Assembly (NCBI GenBank): GCA_029215795.1
Contig: JARDYH010000002.1
Location: 8,673,001-8,737,000 of the forward strand
Direction of reading: 5' to 3'
Length of the DNA: 64,000 bases
Source of the DNA: Anniella stebbinsi
Lineage: Eukaryota; Chordata; Lepidosauria; Squamata; Anniellidae
Part shown: positions 32,391 to 44,114 of the stretch, piece by piece
Layout: each line of letters starts with the position of its first letter
Position numbering within the stretch: position 1 is the stretch's first letter
Notes under the pieces: generated by a model
The model's input: the letters and a program-made list of their open reading frames with translations, nothing else
Databases searched by the model: none
What the model was told of the DNA's origin: nothing
Translations under genes and position numbers: made by a program

Positions 32391-32745
32391 TGAAGTACAG
32401 CCTAGGTATAGGGCCTTCTTTGTGGTGCCCCCCCCCCCCCAATTATGGAATGATCTCCCTGATGAGGCCCGCCTGGCACCAACACTGTTATCTTTTTGGC
32501 GCCAGGTCAAAACTTTTCTTTTCTCCCAGGCATTTTAACAGCTCAAGTTGAAGTTTTGATTGACAGTGTGGCCAGGCTTAACAGTTTAAAATGTTTTAAA
32601 TGTCAATTGTTTATGTTTATGGTTTCAAATTTTGTATATTGTCTTTTTAGTGTTCAATCTTTTAATTTTTGTAAACCGCCAAGAGAGCTTTGGCTATGGG
32701 GAGGTATATAAATATAATAAATAATAATAATAAATAATAATTTCT
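32391..32745 (+). pseudogene. L2-like LINE (family 2) C-terminal fragment and 3' end
   Basis: The translation includes QLWNDLPDEARLAPTLLSFW and RQVKTFLFSQAF, the last residues of an L2-like ORF. The 3' untranslated region follows, with GTAAACCGCCAAGAGAGCTT and a (TAA)n-rich tail. A C run near 32431 disrupts the frame. It is a 5'-truncated relic of a family distinct from the intact copy at 10.2 kb. Confidence 0.75.
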
Positions 32746-35405
32746 TCATATGATCACCTGTTTGTGTAGAAGTAAGCCTTTACATTAGGGAGCTTCTAAC
32801 CTGGGAATGCATCATCTCGTACACGTGATGATGTATTCCCTAAAGTGCATGGAAACAGCAATGTGATTTTAAATGCTTAATTTGATTGGGTCATGTCTTA
32901 CGCATGGCCCCATGGAGTTGATAAACCTATGCCTGACCTGTACTACTTCATCCCCCCATACCAAAATCACCATCACCATCATCCACAACAACAATGATGC
33001 TCAACATAATAATACTCAGCAACAAGAACAATACTCTTCACCTAGAAAAATAGAATGTCGGGAGGGGGGGGGGAATCTAGGGTACACCTCTTCTCTTTGA
33101 CATAAAAGCCTGTTTCCCATGGAAGTAGTAAGCCTGAGTCTGGTCTCTACCACTTCAGACTGCAGGTATGGGATTATATGATTGAACACCCCTCCATGCC
33201 AAAAGCAAAACCAAAATCCTTTCACATGGTGGTGATGGTATGGAGTTGTATTGAGTCATGTTGGTCTCTACTCTGGGTCTGTGGTACAGCCTAGGCAAGG
33301 GTTAGCTACTTCTTGGAGTAGCTTCCAGGAGTCACAAATGTCTTTGGCTGTATTTCTATTTCTGGGCTTTTATGTGTTTGCACACTTCTTTCTAGGGTAC
33401 AGAATGCATTCCTTCATGGTAAATATCTCCCTTTTAGGATGAGTATGTTTAACATGTCTTGAATTTACTTTAAAAATAACAGCTACAGTGGGATGGGAAC
33501 GAACCAGGCCCTGGGCGATAGGGTAGCGGGAGGAAAGGCTGCACCCTTTCTCCATGCATTGTGGTCACATTGAAATTCACCAGTCACCCCAAGCTGCTAT
33601 TTTCCCCTGGAGGGAAGTGCCCATTGGTGCCATAATTGGGGCCCTCCTGGAGTGGGCAATTTTCATTGGGATCTTAGAACATGGGGAAAAAAACCTACCA
33701 CCCACCCACCCACTGTTGCGACCCTGCTTCTCAGCTGTTTCCTTTTTTAACAGTAAAAAGAAAAGAAAAGAGAAGAGATGGGAAATGCATAGACTACTTT
33801 GGCCCTTTGCTTAGATCCAATATTGTTGTGCATTTCTGTCCTCTGTTCAACTTCAGGCATGCTAGACTTTGATGCTTAAGGATATGGATTCCACTTAGCT
33901 TGATGGACTCCGAGTTCTTAGAGCATTTCAGCAAGTACTTGTTCGTCAAAGGCCCAGAACAGCAACAAAAGAACTGCTCAAATATTTATAGAGACATTGT
34001 TGCCATAGGAGCAAAGGGAAGAAAAGGTATTAAATGAAACTCGTTATGTAACAGGAGGCTTCATACTGCCCTGCAGCTGAGGATTTCAGTGTGGCATTTG
34101 GCTGGTTTCACATGCCTGATTCTCTTCTTTGGAGACAGACCATAAGTGGCCATCTTCTTTAAGACAGAAACAGGGCTGTGAAATGTCTCTGCCATTGCCA
34201 GTGGGGAACCATTGCAAGTCAAATAGATGGAAGGATCTATTTGCTCCTGAGTTGATCCTGGGATGGCTGCAGGGTGTAGACATGGCCTTTGACTTCAAAA
34301 CCTGAAGAGGAATTTGGATAAGGAGAATGCCATAAGGACCCCCTAGCTAAAATGCCACACCTTCCAGGAATGAACGGAATGAGGCAGGAAGGTTGAGTTG
34401 GAAGACCCAGGTCACAACCAGTTTCCCTGACCTGCTCTTTTCAATGAATGCATTGTATTTTAAAGGGATTTTTTTTTCTTCAGTTTTGTATATATTCGTG
34501 ATGGTTCAAGGAGCTACAGAGCTATTCGATGGCAGAGGTGAATAAACTGGATTTGTTTTATATGATTTGGGACCAATTCAAAAGATTAAGCTCTATAGCT
34601 ACTAGCGATGAGTAATACTCCAGGCTGCTGCTGTACAGAAGAGACAGCTCCTCATAAGAGACGAGGGAAGGGGGAAATCAATATGATTACACACACTGGA
34701 AAGGACATTATTTTTTTTCTGGATTGAAGAAGAGGATGTCCGTGTAATTTCATACAGTGGGCCTGCTAACCCCTGTTACTATATATGACGTGTTTGCTCC
34801 ATTCTCTTCCACTGCCTCCTAGCAACCAGGGGATTCCTTGTTATTAAGCAAGTGAAGCAGACACCCTTTCAGGAAGGATTAAGTTAGGATTTGCAAGACG
34901 AGAGCAATGCCTTCTTGAAAACGTTGCCTCTTGGGGAAAACTGAAAGACCAGGTTCGTATAACAGGTTTACAATTCCAACTGCCTCACCCAGACAGGTTT
35001 TGGTGGGGGTAAATTGCATCTATGCTCAGAGGGGGGCAAGACACATGAGCAGCATTATGTGGCAGCCGGCGGCACCCACAGCCAGCTCTACCTTTTTCAC
35101 TTTGAAGACAGGCGCATGAGTCCGTTTGGCTTTTCTGCAATTTTCTTATTCCGATCCTCTTTTAGCATGCATGCGACAAGGGTTGTATGAGAAATCGGTT
35201 TCAGTTCATTTCAAACAAGGATTTGCCCAGTTCATCCATCTTGAACTCAAATGTGGGCTCAAATGCAATGCAAGGTTGAAGTCCATGCATTTCTGAGCTT
35301 GCGATGCAATGTGCAGACCAAAGAAAAAAGCATTTGAAAATGCGTAAATTTCAAAAATATGCCTGAAAAGAATTTGCAGAGGTTTGGCAATCCAGCTGTC
35401 TTGCA
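32746..35405. other. Non-coding DNA, mostly unrecognised
   Basis: GGGTGTAGACATGGCC near 34275-34290 is a stray right end of the TCTACACC-end element family. CAC/CAA-rich simple DNA lies at 32960-33030. No exon is supported. Confidence 0.5.
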
Positions 35406-35417
35406 CTTTACAAATGT

Positions 35418-35456
<39 letters not shown>

Positions 35457-35520
35457 TATTTAATTTCATTTCTACACTGCCCCATAGCCAAAGCTCTCTG
35501 GGTAGTTCAAAAACATGGAT
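35406..35520 (-). mobile_element. L2-like LINE 3' end (family 2) with (ATC)n array
   Basis: After the (ATC)n array at 35417-35456 comes GCCCCATAGCCAAAGCTCTC, the inverse of the family-2 3' end. Only the 3' end is present. Confidence 0.65.
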
Positions 35521-35554
35521 TTGGAAAGAATGTGTGGAAAATTGGGCTAGGTCT

Positions 35555-35695
35555 ACACTACTGCTTAATGACAGTATTGAAGCACACTGATAACTGTTGG
35601 CTCACAATATCCACATTCCATATACCACTTACATACTGTTATTTCCTGCTTCTTATTCCATATTAGTAATGATTAGGCACAAGGTGTAGGTCTTG
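35555..35695. mobile_element. Degraded foldback element with GGGC-TCTACAC ends
   Basis: The left end GGGCTAGGTCTACACTACTG matches the family at 14832. The right end GGTGTAGGTCTTGCC is more diverged. Confidence 0.5.
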
Positions 35696-35877
35696 CCTTG
35701 AAAGGAAGAGATTCAAAACCAGCCTTCAGACCACATTATAATGTAAGTGTCCTACCAAAAGCCATTAAAGTTTCAATCCCCTAGGCAAAATGTCCCCCCT
35801 ACACACACACATACACCTTTGCAGGAGGGTAAAATTCTGTAAAAGGTGAAAGGCAATGGTGTCCTGCTTAAATAAAA

Positions 35878-35879
35878 CC

Positions 35880-35916
<37 letters not shown>

Positions 35917-35930
35917 TTTATCATCATCAC
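35878..35930. repeat. (ATC)n microsatellite
   Basis: ATC repeats with a few interruptions near the end. Confidence 0.9.
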
Positions 35931-36059
35931 AGGGCTGGTTAAAACCTTATCATATGTTGTACCTGGGAGTACACGAAAGTCTTAACCTGGTGCCAAAAGG
36001 ATGACAATGCAGTGATGACTCTGAGACTTTCCATTATCTGGAACCACCACCAAAAAGGC

Positions 36060-36540
36060 ACTGTCCCTTGTGGCCACCCTCCTCACACAGATTTGGTTTG
36101 GCCCAGTTTTCACTGGAGGAGTACACTCTTCTTTGTGGGCTGTACTACTTCCATGGGCTGTTCCGTGTCCTTGCATACTGCACTGTGATGAGTGTCTACT
36201 CATGAGGAGACCTTCTCAGTGGTCGCCTCCCCACCCCCAGTTAGGGAATGTCCTCCCCAGTCCCAGAGAGGTTTGCCTGACACCTCCTCTAATCCTAACT
36301 AGGCAAATAGATCTTTATTCTCACTTCCTCCCCCCCCCCCAAGCCGCTGTATATGCTTGCTCCAGATTATATTTTACAGTTAGTTTCCCTCTGGGGATTT
36401 GCGTTTGTTGCCTGCCATCTTTAGGTCCCTGCTGATTTTAAATATATTATTTTATTGTGCTGATTTTGATCCTCTATCCTTTTAATAGTATTTTATTTGT
36501 TTTATTTGTACGCAGCCATAACAATAACAATAATAATCCA
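36060..36540 (+). pseudogene. L2-like LINE (family 2) C-terminal relic
   Basis: A diverged ORF tail is seen in translation (RRPSQWSPPHPQLGNVLPSP, then LTPPLIL), followed by an AT-rich 3' region ending with (AATAAC)n-like DNA. A C run near 36333 breaks it. The 5' boundary is approximate. Confidence 0.5.
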
Positions 36541-36552
36541 GATGGCCAATGG

Positions 36553-36872
36553 TAGGGTGACCATATAAAATCCAGGTCAGGGCTCATGTAACTTTAACAG
36601 TTGTAGAGAAAAGGGAATTTCAGCCAGTGTCATTTGTATGCATTTAGTTCCTGGTGAAATTTCCTCTTCATCACCACAGTTAAAGTTGCAGGCACTATAC
36701 TACAATGACCATATACAAAAGAAGGCAGGACCCCTGCAACTTTAACTGTTGTGATGAAGAGAGAATTTCACCAGGAACTAATTGCATACAAATGACACTG
36801 GCTGAAATTCCCTTTTCTCTACAACTGTTAAAGTTACATGAGCCCTGACCTGGATTTTATATGGTCACCCTA
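36553..36872. mobile_element. Palindromic MITE, TAGGSTGACC family (subfamily B), full length
   Basis: The ends are TAGGGTGACCATATAAAATC and GATTTTATATGGTCACCCTA (20 bp each, near perfect). Length is 320 bp. CCAATGG is shared by both flanks, but the 8-bp duplication is offset by one base. The right flank of this copy is duplicated at 50763-51110. Confidence 0.88.
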
Positions 36873-36908
36873 CCAATGGAGGTTCATATGACTAATGCTT
36901 CTCCATAC

Positions 36909-36943
<35 letters not shown>

Positions 36944-37250
36944 ACAACATCATCATTACCACACCACCACCACCATCACCACCAATATCATCATCCCTCC
37001 ACATAGAAAACAAGGTTTAAGGGAGAAGGGTTCTGGCCTAGCCTTCTCCCTGATGAGCTAGTTTTCTGAATGGGGTGGACATGTGCCTTAAGTGCGTTTA
37101 GCTGCCTTGAGTTCAACTTTTCTTGGTAGAAAGGAAGGGTACAAATCAAATGAATAAATAAATGAATAAATAAATATGAAGCTCCATCTCAAGTGGTACA
37201 GCCTAGACACTGATTTACTACTTCAGTTAAAGTTAGGACCAATGAATTAT
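36873..37250. other. Donor-like segment copied at 50763-51110
   Basis: This stretch has (ATC)n and CAC-rich DNA, then AAGGTTTAAGGGAGAAGGGT, GGGGTGGACATGTGCCTTAA and a (AATA)n tract, ending GGACCAATGAATTAT. All reappear in the same order 14 kb away, inside the composite MITE. Confidence 0.85.
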
Positions 37251-37339
37251 ACAGGTGTGATCCAGTAGCCAGAATTCTGCATGGACATACAATTTGAAAG
37301 AAAGGAAGAAAGGAAGGAAGAAATCAAACAGCTATTTAA

Positions 37340-37470
37340 CACCATAAGAGTTCTGCTGGATCAGAGGAAGAATTAGTTTGAGTCCAGCATCTTCTTCCCA
37401 GAGTGACCTACTAGATACCCATGGGAATTCCCACAAGCAAGACAAGAAGGCACCAGCCCTTCCAAGAGAC
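37340..37470 (-). repeat. Fragment of the GCTGGATCAGACC repeat
   Basis: GTTCTGCTGGATCAGAGGAA and ATTCCCACAAGCAAGACAAG follow the repeat's order in the reverse orientation. It is degraded. Confidence 0.5.
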
Positions 37471-37544
37471 TGGCACTCAAGTGATGACTTTCCATATGGG
37501 GGTTTCATCTAGACCAGGGGTGGGGAACATATTTCTGCCCAAGG

Positions 37545-37900
37545 GTCAATTTTTATTTATTTATTTATTTTATTAGAACATTTGTATCCCACCCTTTGAT
37601 CACTGGGATCTCAGGGTGGTGTACAGATAAAATCAGGACAATAAAAACAATAATAATTTACACTGCAAAAAAATGTATTAAATGGTTAACAAATTTAAAC
37701 CGGTAGAACAGTTTTAAAAGCATTAAAACAATTAAAAGTATGTGCAACCATGGAGAATTTAGCCCTCAAAGGCAATGATAAAAGGCCATGTTTAACTTGG
37801 CGTCGAAATGAAGCCAGTGTCGGCGCCAGCCAGGCCTCCTAGGGGAGGGTATCTCGCAAATGGGGTGCCGCCACAGAGAAAGCCCTATTTCCAATTCAGA
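37545..37900 (-). pseudogene. L2-like LINE (family 2) C-terminal relic
   Basis: On the minus strand the segment translates to pieces resembling RAFSVAAPHL and EAWLAPTLASFRRQVKHGL, the tail of the family-2 ORF, with stops. A 3' region of AT-rich DNA and a (TAAA)n-type tract follow at 37550. It matches the relic at 32391 in order. Confidence 0.65.
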
Positions 37901-38189
37901 GAAGCTCTCCTGGCCACATTCCAGGGGTGGGAGGGGCAAAAGGCAAAAGAGGAATGGCCAGAAATGCTAGCATCATTTAGCTTATACTGCCAGTAACTAA
38001 GCCTTAGGAGAGGCACGTCAATCTTATAAATTGGAGAAAAAACTGACCAGAATCTGGGAAACCAACAATCAGTGGTTAGATAAAGAGGGTGGGATCAGAT
38101 GAAGTGGCTACCTGGAGAACCCTGGCAGGCCAGAGTGGGACACCAGGTTGGCCAGCAGTGGCCCAGGGTCTTGAAGTTCTATACCCTTG

Positions 38190-38425
38190 ATATAGGAATT
38201 GGGATTAGTAGTCCTTGATAGACATCTCCATCACCTCTGGTGGCAGCCAGTATCACAGTGCATACTGTAAGCCTATATGCACCAGTTGCTGGGGAACATG
38301 GATTGGAGGGTGCTATTGCATAATGTCCTGCTTTGTTGGTCTGTGGCCAACAGCTGGTTGGCCACTGTATGTACAGAGTCCTGGACTAGATGGAGCCTCG
38401 TTCTGATCCAGCATGGCTCTTCTTA
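38190..38425 (+). repeat. Dispersed GCTGGATCAGACC repeat, 3' part
   Basis: CACCAGTTGCTGGGGAACAT, GCTGGTTGGCCACTGT and GATCCAGCATGGCTCTTCTT follow the same order as the copies at 24.7 and 60.6 kb. Confidence 0.7.
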
Positions 38426-38559
38426 TGTTCTAAATGTGAAGGAGTACTTCCTTCAATCTCTCCTGCCAATCAGTTTCACTGGGTGTGACCCCAAATTTCT
38501 TGTATTATGAGATGGGGAAACTAGCAGCTGGATTCCAGACCCCCTGCTCCCCTCCATTA

Positions 38560-38720
38560 AGAACACATGAACATAAAAAGAGGTCTGCTGGATCAGACCA
38601 AGGGTCCTTCTAGTCCAACACTCTGTTCACATAGTGGCCAACCAGCTGTCAACCAAGAATCCACAAGCAGGATTCTTGCCAATTGCTGGTCTCTGTAATG
38701 TTGGTCTATGGGTACTCGAC
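38560..38720 (-). repeat. Dispersed GCTGGATCAGACC repeat, reverse copy
   Basis: AGAGGTCTGCTGGATCAGAC and GTTCACATAGTGGCCAACCA are the inverse of the copy that ends just 135 bp upstream. The two form an inverted pair. Confidence 0.7.
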
Positions 38721-39034
38721 CCCTCTGCACATGCTGTGTTTGATCATAGCCAGTGACTTCAATTGGCTGCACCATTAAAAAGGGAAAAAAAGAAAGGGGG
38801 TGAAATCTGGCCAAGCTTCTGTGATGAAAATAATCATTAGACAGTATTTCATTATGATTGTTTTTTTGCATTGCAGAAGAATTGAAATAGATATGGGGTT
38901 CTTTCCTTGCTGTAGGCAATGTTTTCCAAGAAGCCTGCCTTGCTTAATTTAATCTTGGAGCACGAGGCAGGAATTAACTTTCATGTAATCAAAAAAATAC
39001 GTAGGTGGGAGGTCGGGGAGGGGAAACGGCTGCA

Positions 39035-39066
<32 letters not shown>

Positions 39067-39221
39067 GGGGGGGGGGGAAATGCTCTTGACTTGAGAAAAT
39101 CCCTTGAGAAGAGCTGCAGTGCCAAGGTCAAAAATTTCCACTTTTCTTATTTTCCTATTCTGACATATTATTTCAGACATGTCCTATTATGTTGTGTCAA
39201 ACAGAGCAGGCTGCCTGAGAA
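38721..39221. other. Non-coding DNA with (AAAG)n
   Basis: An (AAAG)n tract at 39036-39065 is followed by a G run. Nothing else is recognised. Confidence 0.5.
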
Positions 39222-39225
39222 ATGA

Positions 39226-40059
39226 TGATGGAGCTAACACAGATGTGAAACATCATGGTATTGTGTGTGCCAGAAGCCCGATCCCCACCCAGTTGGAACG
39301 GCTTGGGGTAGGGGTCGCTCTTTGCGGATGAGGAGAAGGAAAAGGAAGAAGCCTGTATGTGTGCACCACACACACATAGGCTAGCGCGGGGTGGGTGGAG
39401 CCAGGCTATAAAAGCCCATCCCACGCAGCCAAACAGTTTCTTTTGCTCCTGGCCCCACCCTCCCTCCCTCCCTCCCTCCCAGCTAGTACGGGATTAGCCA
39501 GTCGTCCTTTTTGTGGAGGAGGCTGAGCAGGAATTTTCCCTGGCATTAGATTGCAAAGGTTTTGCCTGCTCCATCCTGGATTCAATCTTAAGATGGAGGA
39601 TAAATAGGTGAATTTAATGATTAGGCAGATGGTGCGGGAATTTCGGGGGGAGGAGGATAGGAACGGTGAGCACTCAGGCACCTTTATGGATGATTGGCAA
39701 GTCAGAGGCCCTGCTCCTCGGGGGCTGTGCAGCTCCCGTGTCAGGATATGGCTTGCCTTTGGGGACCGGCTTGTCTCATCTACCCTGAGCTGTGCAGCCC
39801 GGGGTGTGGATGACGCAGATGGTCTCACCAAACACTCAAGTGTTGTTTGAATAGGGGGCCGGGTATTCCTGACCCCTGGGTTCAATGGAGTGGCTCGCCC
39901 TAAAATGGCAGGCTAGCGCCTGAGATAAATAAGTGAGATTCCCGCACGTCACGCTCAGAACCAAGAAGGGGAGAATCCCCTATGTAAATAAAGAGGGCCT
40001 AGTTTATCCCAAGCTCTGGTGTCCATGTCTTATTTCGGGTGCTTTCTTCTCCGTCCGCA
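39226..40059 (+). mobile_element. Probable solo LTR (834 bp)
   Basis: The segment begins TGATGG and ends CCGTCCGCA, giving TG...CA ends. ATGA flanks both sides (39222-39225 and 40060-40063), a possible 4-bp duplication. It holds a TATA box (TATAAAAG, 39407-39414) and a polyadenylation signal (AATAAA, 39987-39992) in the right order and spacing for U3-R-U5. Its last 75 bp match a minus-strand segment at 18282-18400. No gag or pol sequence adjoins it. Gypsy or retrovirus origin cannot be told apart. The frames across it are incidental. Confidence 0.55.
39407..39414 (+). promoter_or_regulatory. TATA box of the probable LTR
   Basis: TATAAAAG lies about 180 bp inside the LTR, downstream of a GC-rich GGGTGGGTGGAG segment. 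Confidence 0.5.
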
Positions 40060-40170
40060 ATGACTGTTGGAAGGATCAAGAAGGAGATGCCTGTTGTGCT
40101 TAACCCTGTCTTGGCTCCATAGTGTGTGTGTATTGGGTGCAGGGGCGGGTAGAGGTCAGTGCAAAATTGT

Positions 40171-40201
<31 letters not shown>

Positions 40202-41093
40202 AAGAGCTAACTGACTTTTCCTGGTGGATCCCAGTAAGCATTATTAGAATTTTAATTCTGCTCACACAGCATGTGAGCATGCCTGTTTGCAGTCCTGAAT
40301 ACTACCGCAAACACAAGGATGTATTTGCCAAAGATCTTTGCAAATTGCGAACACATGCTCATGTTGGTCTCACTCTTGACACCAAGTTTGATTTCCACAA
40401 ATTTCCTCTATAGACTGAATCTGCTCTGCTAGAGACTATGGAGGAGATCTATGCACATTTTGGGAGATTCGCACAAATCTCCCGCTCGATTGCTGCACGA
40501 TTTGCAGAAGTTCCCTGTTCGAGCAAAGCCAGCAACAATCACAAACAGGAATTGGGCATGAGATGAGTGGTAAGACGATGTTCTGAGATTCCTAGGGAAG
40601 CCAGAGGTGGTAGTCACAAAATGATAGTCTTCTCCCTACCCTGGGGTTTCTCTTGTGTGGACTGCTTGGGAAAAAAATTATCAATTTTTGAAGACACGTT
40701 GTTTGTATCACTGTATCCTTTTGAATCCCAAATCTTCAGGGGTGTTCAGTTCCAGATTAGACCTAATTCAGAGGAGCTCCTCTTTGATTTTGAGATCACC
40801 TAAATCTGTCTGTGTCATCCCAGTTCAGTTTGAGATTCAGTTAATCCAATGTACACCTCTATTTAAAAATAAAAATAATGTAATATATACTGTAAGTGTT
40901 GAGATGTTACAGTGGAATCTCCATCCTTTAAATGGAGATTCCACCAAGGACTGAACCCGAGAACATCTATATACAATGTGTGTGGTCTACAACTGACCTG
41001 TGCCTGCCCCATCATTTCTGTATGCCACCTACATTTTTCTTTCTTAAAATGTTTCAAAATGTATATTTACAAAAGCACCAAATCCTTATCCAT
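40060..41093. other. Non-coding DNA with (TA)n and a small hairpin
   Basis: A (TA)n tract lies near 40176-40200. A perfect 13-bp stem, GTGGAATCTCCAT against ATGGAGATTCCAC, occurs at 40912-40944 with a 7-base loop. No gene is recognised. Confidence 0.55.
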
Positions 41094-41440
41094 CAATTAT
41101 AATACAAAACAGAATCATACCAAGGTTTAATATCAATGGTACTTACCTCCTGCAAGACTGAATGAGATATATAAAAAATAGGACAGACAAGTGCTGGAAA
41201 TGTGATCAATCTGGAGCTAATTTTCAACCTATGTGGTGGGTATGTCCCAAAAGAAGAGTTTTGGGGGGGGGGGCAGGGGGGATTCAGTGAATATCTGCTG
41301 CAGTGCTGAGACATATGATCTCAAAGTGTCCCTTGGCAATGTTTGTATGATGTCTCCAAGATTTAGTTTGACCTGATTTTCAAGAATTAGTATGGAATAT
41401 ACTTACAGCTGCAAAAATTAAGACCTGATTGCAACTAGTG
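41094..41440 (+). pseudogene. L1-type LINE ORF2 C-terminal relic
   Basis: Translation in two frames gives YQWYLPPARLNEIYKK and then NRTDKCWKCDQSGANFQPMW followed by WVCPKR. The CWKC...WWVC pattern is the cysteine-rich region near the end of L1 ORF2. A frameshift near 41174, several stops and a G run near 41262 show that it is dead. Confidence 0.8.
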
Positions 41441-42954
41441 ATGCATTGTCACAGTTGGCTCATTGTGCAAAACTTGTCTGTTCATGATGTTCACCTTTGT
41501 ACTAAGTCTGGATCAATGTATGACAATGAGCTATTCAGTTCAGGATTGATTGCAAGCTTTGGTGCATGCACAGTAAAGGGTTCACAGACAAATACCCTGA
41601 AAAAAAAAAACAATCAGCCATCCTACCCCCTCGATCCCATTACTCAAATCACTGCCATTAGTTTCTTCCCACAACAGCTCTGGCTCCAAGGAGGAAGAGG
41701 ACAATGGAGGTCCTTCTTCATACTGGCAACTGGCAACAGCAAGTGACATCGTCATGCAGTCAGGCCATGTGAAAACAACCAATCAGAAAGGGGGCATACA
41801 TAACATCGTGACGCATGATGTCATGCCACACGATGCCATTCTAAACGTCAGCTCTCAAGATGTACCTTGATAATGCACCTGCACAAAAACTGGAATATGT
41901 GGAACAAACATTCACATGAAAGGAGAACTCTTGACCAAGGTCACATGGACAAATTTGTTACGTTGTGAGTGAATAATGAATTCACTTGGGGTAAGTTTAC
42001 TGCATGGAGGAAAGAGCAGGCTCCAAAGATTAAAATATGGCCTATGACAAAAATGATTGACCTGAGTATATTCAAATTAAAGAGGTGAAGAAATGAAAAG
42101 GCAGTGTACAATGTCTTGGGCCCATTATTAAGAACTGCCTAGATTGTTCTATATTGTCGTAAATCACCTGTGTTAAACTCGATAAGCAGGAGGGAAGCGT
42201 CAATAAACAGTCTGTGGTCGAAAGCCAAAGTATCCGTCAGAATCCAGGTCAAACAATACTGGGCTCAGGAAAGTGCCAAAGAGTAATCGGAGTCCAAAGC
42301 TCAGGATATGTCCAGGCAAGATCAAGGAGCTGGTGTGCAAGCAACAAAACACCAAAACCAATAATTGCCTCCACCACCGCTTCTGGGTTCTGGAATATAT
42401 TTTATGGGGATGGTGGTGATTGGGAATTGCTGCCAGCTGCATTGGCCTTCAGCTGGCTTCTGCCTGCTCCCATGAAGGGCCACTCCCCAAACACTCCCAG
42501 GCTCAGCTGTTCCTCCTTTGTGCTTAATCCCACAAATTGAAACACAACATATACATAGTGGTAGTGAAAATATGACCAGTACTACTTGGGCAAAAACTAG
42601 CCTCCAACATCTCTTTCCAGCTAGCTTCACCCTAGTGTTTTCCTGCTCATTCCTCTCCATGGCCTTTCTGGAAGCCTTGCTGAACAGAGAGATCAATCCT
42701 ATTGTTGCGTATTGTCTTTTGGAACTGTTGTTCCCCATGGTCAGATCCCAAACCGAACCCTTTTCTGGAGGTTGGGAATATGTGAACCCTTCTACCCTTT
42801 TCTGGAGCACTTACAAGTGTATGAATGGTTGGGGACATGATCTTCCAGCTTCTTGTTGGCCCACACTTCCTCTTCCAGGTCCTCAGGCTCCAGGAAGTCA
42901 AGCAGTTGAGGGTCTCTCTTCTGTGTAGACATTTTTGTTTTGAGGGTCCAATGT
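41441..42954. other. Anonymous non-coding DNA
   Basis: Overlapping frames on both strands at 42200-42970 have no family resemblance. No gene is supported. Confidence 0.5.
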
Positions 42955-43052
42955 GGGTTGTATCCAATGGATCACATCCAATGTTTGTCTAACATAAGTC
43001 CCATTTATTTAAATGGGTCTGCTCTAAGCAGGATTAACATCGGATACAACCC
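42955..43052. mobile_element. Small foldback element with GGGTTGTATCC ends
   Basis: GGGTTGTATCCAATG at the left is the inverse of CATCGGATACAACCC at the right, with one mismatch. The interior has CATAAGTCCCATTTATTTAA and AATGGG. It is 98 bp long and non-coding. A related sequence lies at 61855-61955. Confidence 0.75.
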
Positions 43053-44114
43053 AGAGTTTGGTTTCTCCTTAGCATTAGGCAGAGCCTTCAGACTGCCTTA
43101 CCCCCATTCTGCAACATATTCTTTCTTCCTTGTGTAAAGCAGGATAGGACACATCTTTATTTTGTGGTGGATGCCATGCAGTGCAGTTTTTAAAGGACAC
43201 AACGAAGTCGTAGGTCAGCATTTTAAGTATGTATTTTTCATAAATAATTCATCTTATATTACTTAGCAAAGGAAAGCAAAGGAAATCAATCAGTCATGGG
43301 AGACCTTGCGTGAAGCATGCCCAAAGATGATTCTCCATCTAAAATGACTATATTCATAATAACCAAGCAAAACATAGTGTTTGTGGCGCACGATTTATCA
43401 CTTATTAATTCCCCCTCTCTGGTAATGCATTCTTATTCAAAATATTTTTGACTTGATAATAAGAATCTGCTGTAAAGTCCTTCTTCATGATTGAAGTATG
43501 ATTATATTCCAACTGCCACGGTCAATAGGAAGTCCTGTATTTCCAGCTTTGTCAATACGGCACCATTTTAAATGCCTGTCTGAGTTTTAGAGGTTGACAT
43601 TTTGGAGTCTGTGATCCATGCTGAGCTAATTTAATAGAGATACAAACTGGGATGTACTAGCAAGCTGAGGGCGATCACTGGCACACTCACTATATACAGT
43701 TAGCTTTGCACTCACAGCATAATGGTAATCCTGTCGACTACAGGACACATTATTAGGGGCAACAGGCACAGCTCATCAGCATGGACTGGGCAGTCTGCTG
43801 GGCAGGTTTCCCACTGTTCGCACAGTGATGCCTTAAAGGAGAAAAGTAACTGCCTTTTCCAGGGATCCTAGCTATAGTTTAAAGAACATCTCTCCATAGG
43901 ATGTCAATGCCCCCATTTGCCTGCTTTTAGGAAGACTTATTCATTCACACAGACCCTTCTTGCTGACTGCTCTACAGCTTTTAAGGTTGATTTAGGAAGG
44001 CTAAAATACCATACTCACCTTCTGGAAGTAGGCATGTATGAGAATTTCATTCTCTCTCTCTCTCTCTCTCTCAAAACATGTGAGCATGCCCCATTCCAAG
44101 CTCTGAGGGAAGGC
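43053..44114. other. Anonymous non-coding DNA ending in (CT)n
   Basis: A (CT)n tract at 44050-44072 precedes the L2 copy. No gene is recognised. Confidence 0.5.

Noticed and set aside
37510..37525. CAGGGGTGGGGAAC word as the left end of a hAT element
   Set aside because: No matching inverted right end or duplication was found downstream.
39406..39885. 159-codon minus-strand frame
   Set aside because: It lies across the probable LTR, antisense to its TATA box, and includes a (GGGA)n tract. It looks incidental.
42200..42970. Overlapping frames on both strands (108-162 codons)
   Set aside because: They are mutual shadows with no family resemblance.
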